The notes under the pieces: generated by a model | Seen by the model: only the letters and a program-made list of their open reading frames with translations | Database searches by the model: none | Told to the model about the DNA's origin: nothing | DNA from: Candidatus Heimdallarchaeota archaeon | Lineage (GTDB): Archaea > Asgardarchaeota > Heimdallarchaeia > Heimdallarchaeales > Kariarchaeaceae | Direction: 5' to 3' | Assembly (NCBI GenBank): GCA_026702845.1 | Contig: JADCLS010000009.1 | Coordinates: 124,001 to 188,000, forward strand | Length of the DNA: 64,000 nucleotides | Part shown: positions 1-8,737 of the stretch, in pieces | How positions within the stretch are numbered: the stretch's first letter is position 1 | Layout of the letters: each line of letters starts with the position of its first letter | Made by a program: the position numbers and the translations under genes

Positions 1-2219
1 AATAACTCATTAGGATCACGAGGGTCACGTTCCATTATACCCTTGGAGGGAGGATCAACACCTAGTGCAAGTGCTGGAACACCATCAGTTACTAAGTTAA
101 TCCAAAGAATTTGAGTAGCTACCAGAGCTGGTTGATCAGTCAAAATAATGGATAAGAAAATTACCAAAATCTCTGCAAGGTTACTTGAAAGCATATACTT
201 TATGAATTTGGCCATATTCTCATAAATTCCTCTACCCTCTTCAATAGCCATTTCGATGGTTGAGAAATTATCATCCTGTAGTATGATATCAGCTGTTTCC
301 TTGGTTACATCTGTACCCGAACCCATGGCTATTCCCACATCTGCTCCTTTTAGTGCAGGAGCATCATTTACTCCATCTCCAGTCATTGCGACAATCTCAC
401 CCTTGGATTTAAGGGCTTTCACAATACGGAGCTTATGTTGAGGCGAGATCCTAGCAAAAACACTAATCTTTTGAACTTTCTCTGCCAATTCATAATCAGA
501 AATTCTATCAAGTTCAATTCCTTCTATCACCAAATCTCCTTCCTTGTATATTCCGATGTCCTTGGCAATTGCAACAGCAGTTTTCTTATGATCTCCAGTA
601 ACCATTTTTACATGGATACCTGCTGTGTGACAGGTGATTACTGCTTCCTTTACTCCAGGTTTTGGTGGATCGATCATACCTACTAAACCATTAATAACAA
701 ATTTTTTATCAAATTCATAGACATTATATATATTAGATTTCAATTCATAGTAGCCCAGACCTAATACGCGCAATGCCTTTTCTGCTAACCCATCAATACT
801 ATCATTGATTTTGTCCCGAATTTCAGGAGTGAGCTCTTCTGGCCCATTTCCAATATCAACGAAAGTTGCTTTGTCAAGAAGAACATCAGGAGCACCTTTA
901 ATATAGGCCACTCGTGCATTAGTATCCGAATTTTCAACTACAACAGTCATACTTTTCCGTTCGCTATCAAAGGGAATTTCATCAAGTCTGCGATATATTC
1001 CTTGTTTTTCCTTTCGATTGATCCCAACTTGATCCACCATCCTGAGTAGAGCGATTTCTGTTGGGTTGCCAAAGGAATTCTCCCCGTCAAAATTCGAGTT
1101 ATTACAAAGATACATGGCATTAATTAGATGATTCTCACCATTCTTCTTGAAATGTGTGACATATTCTTCAGAACTAACTGTAGAGACATTTCCATCAGCA
1201 AAATTTACTATCTGCTTAACGGTCATCTGATTTAGTGTCAATGTCCCAGTTTTATCGGTACAAATAGAAGTAATAGAACCTAGAGATTCCACTGCAGGAA
1301 GTTTTTTGACGATACTATTCTTCTTTGCCATCTTTTGTACTCCTAGAGAAAGAGCTAGGGTAATAACAATAACTAGACCCTCAGGAATGGCAGCAACTGC
1401 AAGACTAACAGCAGTTTCAAACATCAAGAATGGAGATAGATTTGCGATAAATGTACCATAGAGGAATATTATAACCATAACACCCAGAATTATTGCCCCT
1501 AATTGTTTACCAAACTTTTCTAGCTTGATTTGAGTTGGAGTTGGATCTCTATCAATAGATTGCACATCAGAGGCTATTTTACCAATCTCAGTATCCATTC
1601 CTATTTTAGTTACAATAGCTTTTCCTTTACCATTAGTGACATAAGTCCCCATATATAACAGGTTTTTTCTGTCTCCCAGTGCTGATTCAACAGGAATTAT
1701 TGAAAAACTGGATTTATTAATCTCCTCACTTTCACCAGTCAATTGGGCCTCTTCAACCCGTAAATTGACTGCCTCGATGACTCTTGCATCAGCTGGCACC
1801 CTATCTCCCTGAGCTACTACGATGATATCACCAGGAACTAGATCAACTGTATTAATTTCATACTCTTCACCATCACGAATCACCGTACATGAATGCGTCA
1901 CCATTTGTTTCAGTGCTTCAATTGCCTTATCTGCTCTCCATTCCTGATATACACCAAATATTGCATTGGCAATTAGGATAACTACGATCAGTATAGCATC
2001 AGTTAGCTCATGAATTATAAATCCAGAAATAAATGCAGAAATAATAAGAATAATAATAAGAACATCTTTGAATTGATTGATGAAAATGTCAAATATTGTC
2101 TCCTTCTCTCCCTCTTCTAACATATTCTGGCCATAATAAGCTCTGCGATTTTCAACTTCTGAAAGAGATAATCCAGATGAACTTGATTGTAAATGTTCAA
2201 TTACGGCTTTTTTAGACAT
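1..2219 (-). CDS. Cation-transporting P-type ATPase, Ca2+ (SERCA/PMR1) type, partial
   Basis: A membrane ATPase that pumps a divalent cation, probably Ca2+, out of the cytoplasm. The C-terminal end lies beyond the left edge, so about 739 residues are visible. An N-terminal cation-ATPase domain is followed by the actuator motif TGES (about residue 160), the phosphorylated Asp322 in CTDKTGTLT, and the hinge TGDGVNDAP (about residues 611-618). Transport residues fit the P2A Ca2+ pumps: PEGL in M4 (about 279), SSNLAEI in M5 (about 677) and NLVTDG in M6 (about 707), so residues for both classical Ca2+ sites are present. I chose ATG at 2219 ([10 protein letters not shown]) because the family N-terminus begins there; in-frame ATGs at 2261 and 2288 are alternatives. 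Family assignment is firm. Ca2+ rather than Mn2+ or another ion is inferred from the M4-M6 motifs. Confidence 0.93.
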   Translation of the reverse strand, partial: MSKKAVIEHLQSSSSGLSLSEVENRRAYYGQNMLEEGEKETIFDIFINQFKDVLIIILIISAFISGFIIHELTDAILIVVILIANAIFGVYQEWRADKAIEALKQMVTHSCTVIRDGEEYEINTVDLVPGDIIVVAQGDRVPADARVIEAVNLRVEEAQLTGESEEINKSSFSIIPVESALGDRKNLLYMGTYVTNGKGKAIVTKIGMDTEIGKIASDVQSIDRDPTPTQIKLEKFGKQLGAIILGVMVIIFLYGTFIANLSPFLMFETAVSLAVAAIPEGLVIVITLALSLGVQKMAKKNSIVKKLPAVESLGSITSICTDKTGTLTLNQMTVKQIVNFADGNVSTVSSEEYVTHFKKNGENHLINAMYLCNNSNFDGENSFGNPTEIALLRMVDQVGINRKEKQGIYRRLDEIPFDSERKSMTVVVENSDTNARVAYIKGAPDVLLDKATFVDIGNGPEELTPEIRDKINDSIDGLAEKALRVLGLGYYELKSNIYNVYEFDKKFVINGLVGMIDPPKPGVKEAVITCHTAGIHVKMVTGDHKKTAVAIAKDIGIYKEGDLVIEGIELDRISDYELAEKVQKISVFARISPQHKLRIVKALKSKGEIVAMTGDGVNDAPALKGADVGIAMGSGTDVTKETADIILQDDNFSTIEMAIEEGRGIYENMAKFIKYMLSSNLAEILVIFLSIILTDQPALVATQILWINLVTDGVPALALGVDPPSKGIMERDPRDPNEL

Positions 2220-2509
2220 ATTATGAAATGCAATATTTGTTAAGGTTTTCTTAAGCACCATGAGAAGAACATATTTCCCATAAATCATTTTATAAAAAAC
2301 TTAATGATAACGTAAACAAAGATTAAATCATTTTCAATACTTTAAGTATCATTTTAATAAATTATATCTTATTTTAATAACTGACTATATATTCTGAACC
2401 TCAATTCACCTATTAGCTGAGAATCACTGATTTGAACAAGAAGTTTTCACAGAATTTGTGATATTATAACTCAAAATACTTGTTTCAATAGGTGTTTTTG
2501 AAGGTATTA

Positions 2510-2755
2510 TTATTTGTGTGATCTTCTAATATAGACCTTATAATGTCCTTCACATTCTATAGTCTCAAGGAATTGATGTCCCATTTTATCAGCCCAAAGT
2601 GGCATGTATTGCTTTACATCAAAATCGCTTGCAATAATTTCAAGAACTTGTCCCACTTTAATTTTCTTAAACCCCATCTTAGCCTTAAGAACCTGATTAG
2701 GGCAACATACTCTCGAATCAATCGAGTGGTCAGCTTTGATAGTTGTTTTGCTCAT
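2510..2755 (-). CDS. TusA/SirA-like sulfurtransferase
   Basis: An 81-residue protein with the TusA fold pattern: an N-terminal beta strand with IDSRVCCPNQVLKAK, then a helix, KVGQVLEI, ASDFDVKQYMPLWADKMGHQFL, and a closing strand. The second Cys of CCP is at the position of the TusA active-site cysteine that carries persulfide sulfur. The usual CPxP is CPNQ here, so the second Pro is replaced by Gln, which is a deviation. Known relatives move sulfur in tRNA thiolation, molybdopterin or sulfur oxidation pathways; which applies here cannot be told. A TATA-like box at 2781-2787 sits about 29 bases upstream, so the message may be leaderless. The NifX-like gene lies just upstream on the same strand. 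Confidence 0.8.
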   Translation of the reverse strand: MSKTTIKADHSIDSRVCCPNQVLKAKMGFKKIKVGQVLEIIASDFDVKQYMPLWADKMGHQFLETIECEGHYKVYIRRSHK

Positions 2756-2780
2756 GATCTAAAACGCCTTTATGTTGGTG

Positions 2781-2787
2781 ATAAATA
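2781..2787 (-). promoter_or_regulatory. TATA box of the TusA-like gene
   Basis: The minus strand reads TATTTAT, centred about 29 bases before the ATG at 2755. This is the spacing seen before many genes of this window. An inverted repeat lies immediately upstream at 2795-2814. Confidence 0.45.
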
Positions 2788-2794
2788 TTCAAAA

Positions 2795-2814
2795 AAATCG
2801 ATATTGATCGATTT
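2795..2814. repeat. 8-4-8 inverted repeat, candidate operator
   Basis: AAATCGAT, spacer ATTG, then ATCGATTT: a perfect 8-base inverted repeat just upstream of the presumed TATA box of the TusA-like gene. A related 12-base palindrome CAAATCGATTTG stands at 5183-5194. The position where activators or repressors bind suggests an operator, but no regulator is identified and an AT-rich background produces some palindromes by chance. Confidence 0.4.
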
Positions 2815-3203
2815 GATTTTTATCACATTGTATCTTATCTCAATTTAAGTCTTTCACATATTAATATAACACGGTCAATGTCAATATATTAATGGAAATT
2901 ATTTACAATAATCCGAATTTATCTAAAATTATATAAAAAAAAGAATTATTTTATATATATCAAGCATTTATATATCCGAAATTATTTCTGTAATTAAAAT
3001 TAATCAAAAAGAATTTACCCTTATTACTATGATGTTTTCAACTGATGCTCAAAAAAAAAAGTCAAGCATCAATTTGGCCATTTGAATATTTATTTGAAAG
3101 TTGTTTCTTCTTTCTTTCAATTAGGTCTAAATTATCCAAAAACGTCCTAGAAAACTGAAAGTATGCAAATTTCAGGAAGGAGAGTCAAGTCGATTACAAT
3201 CAT
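2815..3203. other. Intergenic AT-rich stretch without a gene
   Basis: About 390 bases between the TusA-like and NifX-like genes with no convincing reading frame on either strand. It holds one stem-loop with an A-tract (3043-3071). An A/T-rich stretch with several TATA-like runs lies around 2920-3010. I see no RNA gene here. Confidence 0.5.
3043..3071 (-). terminator. Stem-loop with T-tract, possible terminator of the NifX-like gene
   Basis: TGATGCT (3043-3049) pairs perfectly with AGCATCA (3065-3071), and the loop contains ten A on the plus strand, hence ten T on the minus strand. The element lies about 130 bases downstream of the stop of the minus-strand NifX-like gene. Archaeal termination occurs at T-tracts, so termination here is plausible; the hairpin itself may be incidental. 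Confidence 0.4.
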
Positions 3204-3605
3204 CTACATCATTAATCCTTCATTCATAGAGGACTTTTTTTTGATATGAAGAGAACGATTTACTGGATCATCTAATCGTTCTAACGATCCCATTAAGAAT
3301 TTTTGAAAAGATTCTCTGATATTTATTGATCCTTGTATTGTATCCTTCCAAATTTTGATATTTGCTCTCTCAAGATCCTTATAACAACTAACACAAATAC
3401 AATCTGTTACTATGTGATTAACCCCAAGTGCATTCATATATTCACTCACATGTATTTCGGGTTCAGAATATATTCGATTTTCATAGGTATAGAAGGCATT
3501 TTCAGTGGTATCAAAGATAATGAACGCTTTAGCAATACAAAAGATTTCTGCACGTGGTGACGACAATGTTGGCCGATATGGTACTGCAGGAATCAGAATC
3601 TTCAT
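3204..3605 (-). CDS. NifX/NafY-like dinitrogenase iron-molybdenum cofactor-type protein
   Basis: A 133-residue protein resembling the small RNase-H-like proteins of the dinitrogenase FeMo-cofactor family (NifX, NafY, MTH1175). It opens with MKILIPAVP, has a strand FIIFDTTENAF, then a GVNHIVTDCICVSCYKDLERANIKIWKD segment matching the family pattern of a cofactor-binding loop followed by the 'gI.vy.g' strand, and ends with a LMGSLERL helix. Relatives outside nitrogen fixers bind iron-sulfur or molybdenum clusters with unknown roles. No nif gene is near, so a role in nitrogen fixation is not implied. Cysteines in DCICVSC could be metal ligands (inference). The C-terminal 20 residues are a Lys/Ser/Met-rich tail not typical of the family. 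Confidence 0.6.
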   Translation of the reverse strand: MKILIPAVPYRPTLSSPRAEIFCIAKAFIIFDTTENAFYTYENRIYSEPEIHVSEYMNALGVNHIVTDCICVSCYKDLERANIKIWKDTIQGSINIRESFQKFLMGSLERLDDPVNRSLHIKKKSSMNEGLMM

Positions 3606-3787
3606 TGGATATCATGAAGTAATGATAAAATTAACTATTATAAGTAATGCTTAGAAAATTGTGCAAATGTTAATAATTTCTGCTGTATAGGTGATTTCTA
3701 TGCATTTTTAGATTCGTACTTACAAATTCATCACAATATATCAATATTCGACATATAAATCTATTATATTGAGTTTAGCTTGCTTTT

Positions 3788-5119
3788 CTAGTGAATTTTT
3801 GCCTTTTTGTTCAATTTATTCCAAAATTGCCTGTATCGGAAATTGGAAAATGGAGAAGAAATACCCGAATCAACAATTCGTTTGATCCATTGAGGATAAA
3901 CAGCCAGTTCTTCTTTCACAGTATTCAAGCTTAAATCAGCTATTGTTTCAACATCGATTTTTACTGTACTTTCCTCATTATATACAGCATCATAGAGAGA
4001 TCGTTCTATTGACCTCAAATCACTTTTGAAAAGCTCTAGATATGGAGTATAATTCAACAATGTTTTCCGGTGTAATATTTCGTGTTCCCACCATAAATAC
4101 CCCTCCTCATAGGTCCTAGGTAGTGGTTTCAACGGAACTTCAACCTGGGGGGTAAAGGGTTTGAATACAGACAAGCATGGACCTGATGTCCCTGTGATCC
4201 AGGCGATTTGCAGATCAGATGTTAAATGAGCTACAAGTGAACCCGTACTTTGACTAGGGGTCAACATACTACTGGCATGGACACATGGACTTTTCATTGA
4301 GCTTTTCCTTGGATTAAATCCTGCTTCATCTTCATTATGAGCTCGAAGTGCTGAAAAAGCCGTTCGTGGTGTGACTTTTCCGGATTCTTTTGATAAAATT
4401 TCAAGAGTACAAGCCCTCCGAACATCTCCTTTAGCTCCAATACGCGTAATATTAAATTTATCACTAAATTGTTGTTTAAAATTGAAGTCTTTCTCTGATT
4501 TGCACAAGCCCTTTGATATAGCATAGTCAAGTAATTCTGGATGTATCAGATCATATTCCTGTTCAATGGTTAAAGTATTACTTATACTTCTGATTGTCTT
4601 CACCTTTTCAGCAATCCAGTATTTACCAGCTGTTTCTAAAATAAATGCTTCTTTTGGATCTGCGATGATAAATGAATTATCATAATACTCTGCATGATCG
4701 AAACCACAGTTTCCACCCTGCCCATATTCTGTCAATAGATCAATAATGATATCTAGACATTGTTTGGCTGTATCTCCTCTCTCAAGAGCAAGCCGCAGCA
4801 TATCCATACCGATTAGAGCTTCTTTGCGATTATCCTTGTCAAATATCGTCCATACTGCCTCATTTCCTATGGCAACACCTTTATCATTCATTCCCATCTC
4901 AGCCCCCCAAATCCAAATAGGTTTTGAGAGGAGCACTGTGTTCACCTCTTTCACCTGAGGAATAGAGATATATGTGCATTTCACAGTATCAGAAGTAGTT
5001 GTTCCTCCAAGTATTCTCACCACTTCTTGCGGTTCATTAGGTTGACGATCCGAATTTTTTCCCAAAATTACAGAACCATCAATTGTTGCTTTTCCTACAG
5101 CAACAAATGTATCACACAT
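3788..5119 (-). CDS. Secernin/PepD-type Ntn hydrolase, peptidase family C69
   Basis: A 443-residue protein of the C69 Ntn-hydrolase family, which includes dipeptidase A (PepD) and secernins. The start is MCDTFVAVG: Cys2 becomes the N-terminal nucleophile once Met1 is removed, which fixes the start codon. The following DGSVILGKNSDRQPNEPQEV and the later GMNDKGVAIGNEAVW are family signatures, and length fits secernins (about 410-450). Members cleave dipeptides or other amides; the substrate cannot be read from sequence. It is divergent from the class III aminotransferase gene across a 137-base intergenic region, and a second Ntn hydrolase gene lies at 7507-8535, so the neighbourhood is rich in amide chemistry. 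Confidence 0.88.
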   Translation of the reverse strand: MCDTFVAVGKATIDGSVILGKNSDRQPNEPQEVVRILGGTTTSDTVKCTYISIPQVKEVNTVLLSKPIWIWGAEMGMNDKGVAIGNEAVWTIFDKDNRKEALIGMDMLRLALERGDTAKQCLDIIIDLLTEYGQGGNCGFDHAEYYDNSFIIADPKEAFILETAGKYWIAEKVKTIRSISNTLTIEQEYDLIHPELLDYAISKGLCKSEKDFNFKQQFSDKFNITRIGAKGDVRRACTLEILSKESGKVTPRTAFSALRAHNEDEAGFNPRKSSMKSPCVHASSMLTPSQSTGSLVAHLTSDLQIAWITGTSGPCLSVFKPFTPQVEVPLKPLPRTYEEGYLWWEHEILHRKTLLNYTPYLELFKSDLRSIERSLYDAVYNEESTVKIDVETIADLSLNTVKEELAVYPQWIKRIVDSGISSPFSNFRYRQFWNKLNKKAKIH

Positions 5120-5182
5120 TAGTCATAATAAGAGTAATACTATGATAATATTTCCGCTGAGTAATCAGTAAGCGATAAAAAT

Positions 5183-5194
5183 CAAATCGATTTG
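5183..5194. repeat. Palindrome between divergent genes
   Basis: CAAATCGATTTG is a perfect 12-base palindrome in the 137-base region between the divergent secernin-type and aminotransferase genes, upstream of the presumed TATA box at 5229-5235. Its core AAATCGATTT resembles the arms of the inverted repeat at 2795-2814. A shared regulator site is possible but unproven. Confidence 0.35.
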
Positions 5195-5228
5195 TATTCA
5201 GAATTAATTCCACATACAGTGCGGCTGA

Positions 5229-5235
5229 TTTAAAT
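5229..5235 (+). promoter_or_regulatory. TATA box of the class III aminotransferase gene
   Basis: TTTAAAT centred 25 bases before the ATG at 5257, consistent with transcription starting at or beside the start codon. Confidence 0.5.
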
Positions 5236-5256
5236 TGCAATATGAGAAAATGATTT

Positions 5257-6546
5257 ATGGAAAACCAATATTATGGATCTGAATCACAGGAGAAAATCGT
5301 CGAGGCATATTCAAAATATGTTTCTATGCCCAAAGCAGAATTTTTCAAACAACTCGGTTTAGCTGTTGTTCAGGGAAAGCGAGAGGGAGTTTATCTCGAA
5401 ACTCTAGAAGGACTATCCGAAGGTCAGGCTCCCATTCGATTAATTGATTGTCGTACCAGTGGAGGAGTATTCAATCTTGGTCATCGACATCCAGCCATTA
5501 TCAAGGCACTTAAGGATGGAATTGATGGTGGACTGGATATCGGTGATCACCATTTAATAAGTGAACAACGAGCCAAACTTGCTGAAAGATTAGCAGAATT
5601 ATTACCAGGAGAGATTAGCAAGACACAATTCTGTGCAGTTGGAGGAGAGGCGATTGATCTGGCACTGAAGATAGCTAGGGGATATACTAAACGAAGAAAA
5701 ATTGTCTCTGCAACAGTAGGATACCATGGGGTAACTGGACTTGCTCTAGGTGCAGGGCATAGTAAATTCAAGGATACATTCCTCTGGGATCTAGATGATT
5801 TTGTTCAGATACCCTTTGGTGATTTCAAGTCGCTCGAGATTTTGGACGAATCCTGTGCTGCTGTAATTATGGAGATCATCCCTGCAACCGGTGGGATTCT
5901 GATTCCTCAGCAGGGATATTTTCAAAGAATACGTGAATTATGTGATAAACATGGAATCATCATGATTGCTGATGAGGTTCAATCAGGGCTGGGAAGAACT
6001 GGTGAACTATGGGCATTACATGGTGGATTATATGATGAGGAGAAAATTGTTCCCGATATTATGGTACTCGCCAAGGGTATGAGTGCAGGATATTACCCGA
6101 TGGCCACATGTAGCTATAAGCCATTTCTTGAAAAAGTATTTGAAAAGGATCCATTTCTTCATATCAGTACTACAGGAGGATCTGAACTTGGATGTTTTGT
6201 CACCCATACCATGCTTGATATAATTGCTCAGGATGAATTCTTACATCATGTAAAAAGTATGGGATCAATCTTTGAAAAAGGGCTACTTGCAATGAAAGAG
6301 AAGTTTCCCCAAGTGATAACTGATATACGCGGAAGAGGGCTCATGTGGGGTATCGAATTTATTGAGGATAGGTTAGGATTGGGATATACTGTATCAATGA
6401 TAAAACATGGAATATTCGCTGATTTCTGTGGCAATGATGAAAAGACTGTAAAAATCATGCCTCCATTAGTTGTAAGTAAGGAGGAGGTTGAGGAAATACT
6501 AACAAGACTTGAAATGGTTCTTGTAAAGATGCTTAAAGGTGATTAG
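5257..6546 (+). CDS. Class III PLP-dependent aminotransferase
   Basis: A 429-residue enzyme of the acetylornithine/4-aminobutyrate aminotransferase family (fold type I). It shows GHRHPAIIKAL near residue 77, the phosphate-binding region AVGGEAIDLALKIAR, the cofactor Asp239 in IADEVQSGLGRTG, and the Schiff-base lysine Lys273 in LAKGMSAGYYPM. The usual 'LSKGLGGG' is ALAKGMSAGYYP here. These enzymes move an amino group between an omega-amino donor and a keto acid. The substrate is unknown. The next gene begins directly at its stop (TAG then GTG), so the two are co-translated. It is flanked by secernin-type and C45-type amide hydrolases, suggesting metabolism of an amino-acylated or N-acylated compound (inference). 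Confidence 0.9.
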   Translation: MENQYYGSESQEKIVEAYSKYVSMPKAEFFKQLGLAVVQGKREGVYLETLEGLSEGQAPIRLIDCRTSGGVFNLGHRHPAIIKALKDGIDGGLDIGDHHLISEQRAKLAERLAELLPGEISKTQFCAVGGEAIDLALKIARGYTKRRKIVSATVGYHGVTGLALGAGHSKFKDTFLWDLDDFVQIPFGDFKSLEILDESCAAVIMEIIPATGGILIPQQGYFQRIRELCDKHGIIMIADEVQSGLGRTGELWALHGGLYDEEKIVPDIMVLAKGMSAGYYPMATCSYKPFLEKVFEKDPFLHISTTGGSELGCFVTHTMLDIIAQDEFLHHVKSMGSIFEKGLLAMKEKFPQVITDIRGRGLMWGIEFIEDRLGLGYTVSMIKHGIFADFCGNDEKTVKIMPPLVVSKEEVEEILTRLEMVLVKMLKGD

Positions 6547-7506
6547 GTGAAAATCAATAAAGAGATACTGGAGCAGCTGGAAAAAACTCTGGACACTATC
6601 CATCCCGAGGATGGTGACATTAACATTGAGATTCTTGGATTTGGAGAAATAAGTCTAGTATTCAAGATAATTGATGATCCAGCTGGAGATATAGCGTACA
6701 AACGATTACCCATTTTCTCAAATCAAACTCAAGTTGAGAAGCATATCACTGCATACAAGAGATATAATGACCTACTTGAGAATATTGGTCTTTCGATTCC
6801 TGATTATGGTGCCGAATGGGTAAATATGAATAACAAGAATATCGCGCTTTATTGTGCTCAAGAGAGAGTATCTCCTGAATCTGTTGGGAATAGGGTAATT
6901 CATCAGATCAAGGATGAAGATATTTCTACATTTGTTATCCTCTTGATGAGAGAAATGAAAAAAATCTGGGATTTCAATCTAGAAAACAACACTATACAGC
7001 TTGCATTGGATGGCCAGATCTCCAATGTAGCAATAAAAGATTACATGCCAGGAGATCCAATCCATGAAAATATGACCCTTGTGTATCTAGATACTAGTAC
7101 TCCAATGTACAAGGTAGATGGTGAACATGCCATGGAAGGTGAATTATTTCTTAAAAGTGCACCTCCAGGAATACGAAAAATACTCAAGTTATTCTTTCTC
7201 GAAGAAGTACTTGAACGATATTATGATTGGAGAGAGGTGACCATTGATCTTATCGCAAATTTCTACAAAGAACAGAAACCAGAAGTTATTCCCCTCCTGA
7301 TACAAAGAGTAAATCAATTTTTCTCAGAAAGTGCCAGTAATCATGATATAAAACCAATTACTCACAAGGAGGTAGAGAAATATTATAAATCAGATAAATT
7401 TATCTGGGTATTATTCCAAAACATGAGGAGATTTGATAGATTCATTAGAACTAAGATTCTTAGAAAGTCATATGATTTCTATCTTCCTGAAAAAATCAAT
7501 CGATAG
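6547..7506 (+). CDS. Kinase-fold-like protein, possibly DUF6206 family
   Basis: A 319-residue protein starting with GTG at the base after the stop of the aminotransferase gene. Its N-terminal half has a kinase-like lay-out: strand region with GFGEISLVFK (about 31-40), a lysine in AYKRLP (Lys52) at the ATP-lysine position, then LDGQISNVAI (Asp155, Asn160) resembling the catalytic loop of small-molecule kinases, and YLDTSTPMYK (Asp182) resembling the metal-binding Asp. The family pattern reminds me of DUF6206, whose function is not known to me. Phosphorylation of a small molecule made or used by the aminotransferase is the simplest guess. It converges with the C45-type gene with no spacer. Family call is from memory and moderate. 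Confidence 0.55.
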   Translation: MKINKEILEQLEKTLDTIHPEDGDINIEILGFGEISLVFKIIDDPAGDIAYKRLPIFSNQTQVEKHITAYKRYNDLLENIGLSIPDYGAEWVNMNNKNIALYCAQERVSPESVGNRVIHQIKDEDISTFVILLMREMKKIWDFNLENNTIQLALDGQISNVAIKDYMPGDPIHENMTLVYLDTSTPMYKVDGEHAMEGELFLKSAPPGIRKILKLFFLEEVLERYYDWREVTIDLIANFYKEQKPEVIPLLIQRVNQFFSESASNHDIKPITHKEVEKYYKSDKFIWVLFQNMRRFDRFIRTKILRKSYDFYLPEKINR

Positions 7507-8535
7507 CTAAAACGAATATTCTATACGTTGAAATTCATTTTTACAAGGTGGACCCTCTGAAATGAAGAAATAGGGTTTGGATAGCGGAATCACGTATGAC
7601 CAAGCTGTTCCATAGAACATACCATCCTGTTCATCATGATAGCAAATAGTTGCTTCGTGAGCTTTTGAAACAATCATTAGCATTTCTGGTGTAATTGATC
7701 CTTTATTTTTCTGGAACCACTTATTAACAAATGAACATCTAGCTTCATACATTTCCAATGTATTGTCAAATTCATTTAAGATTGCCATATCTTCAGAATC
7801 ATATCTAAATGTCACAATCTCAAAGCCAGTTTGTGAATATGTTACTTTAATCTTACTCCAGTGAGATTCCACCTTGGCAATGGTTCCATACTTATCAATA
7901 ATAATATACACACATCCCCAAACTCTAGGTATAATTTCAAGGAAATTTACCGCTTCATTTGTTGTTGAACAATTATCCAAAATCCACTGTATTGCGATAT
8001 TAAACATAATACCAGGATCCTTATATTCAAAACTTGTTGAAACAGATGTAATAGCCAATCCTTCTTTATTTACTCCACCATACCTTGATGTATTTGCAGA
8101 AAAAAAACTAACTCCAATACTTGAAATTTTATCCTTGGGTCTACTCGTTGCTATTGTTAGAAACTCACCATCTGTTTCAAGCCATTCTTGATTTTTCAGG
8201 AGTAAAGGTGAACCATCAGATGTATGCTCTCCAGATATAGCTATAATCATACACTGTGTCTGTAATCGTATTGGAGTACATTCTTGAGCTAGATGTGATA
8301 AATGCTCCTGGTTTGCTCCTTTAGAGAATGCCTTAAGTTCTTCCAATACGTCAGGACAGAATTCATCCATTTGTTTCTCAAATTGTCTTGCCAATTTCAA
8401 TTGTGATGTAGTAATAGATTTTGGAAAATCAACTAGCTTATTATCAGCTTGGAACTTATGAAGTTGTTTGATATATTCAATTCCATTTTCCCTGCCCATC
8501 TTCGAGTAGGTTCCACTTGATTCTTGTATATACAT
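7507..8535 (-). CDS. C45-type Ntn acyltransferase/amidohydrolase
   Basis: A 342-residue protein of the acyl-CoA:6-aminopenicillanate acyltransferase family (peptidase C45). These are made as precursors that cut themselves before a nucleophilic cysteine; here the candidate is Cys95 in LQTQCMIIAI. Other family features are the N-terminal GTYSKMGRENG, DGSPLLLKNQEW, SRYGGVNKEGLAITSV, and the C-terminal AWSYVIPLSKPYFFISEGPP. Members hydrolyse or transfer acyl groups on amines. A TATA-like box (TTATAATC on the minus strand near 8556-8563) lies about 25 bases before the ATG. Its stop abuts the stop of the kinase-like gene, forming a convergent pair without spacer. Substrate unknown. Confidence 0.8.
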   Translation of the reverse strand: MYIQESSGTYSKMGRENGIEYIKQLHKFQADNKLVDFPKSITTSQLKLARQFEKQMDEFCPDVLEELKAFSKGANQEHLSHLAQECTPIRLQTQCMIIAISGEHTSDGSPLLLKNQEWLETDGEFLTIATSRPKDKISSIGVSFFSANTSRYGGVNKEGLAITSVSTSFEYKDPGIMFNIAIQWILDNCSTTNEAVNFLEIIPRVWGCVYIIIDKYGTIAKVESHWSKIKVTYSQTGFEIVTFRYDSEDMAILNEFDNTLEMYEARCSFVNKWFQKNKGSITPEMLMIVSKAHEATICYHDEQDGMFYGTAWSYVIPLSKPYFFISEGPPCKNEFQRIEYSF

Positions 8536-8737
8536 AAAATAATTATCTTATCAGATTATAAAGAAATTGTGTATTCGATATTCAGATTTTTCTGAATAAA
8601 ATGTCATATTATATATATTCCAAAAATCTAAAAGAGTATTTAATTAGTGCAATTCTGTCCAAAATCAGCGATCTATCTTTTCAAAAAAATCTGAATAATT
8701 AGATAGATACAAATCATACTTATAGGACTAAAGAATA

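Noticed and set aside
256..686. Two plus-strand open frames of 61 and 83 codons
   Set aside because: They lie antisense to the clear P-type ATPase gene and have no start signals.
3051..3060. Run of ten A as a possible slippage or phase-variation tract
   Set aside because: It is not within a reading frame; its complement as a T-tract after a minus-strand gene is better explained as a termination signal.
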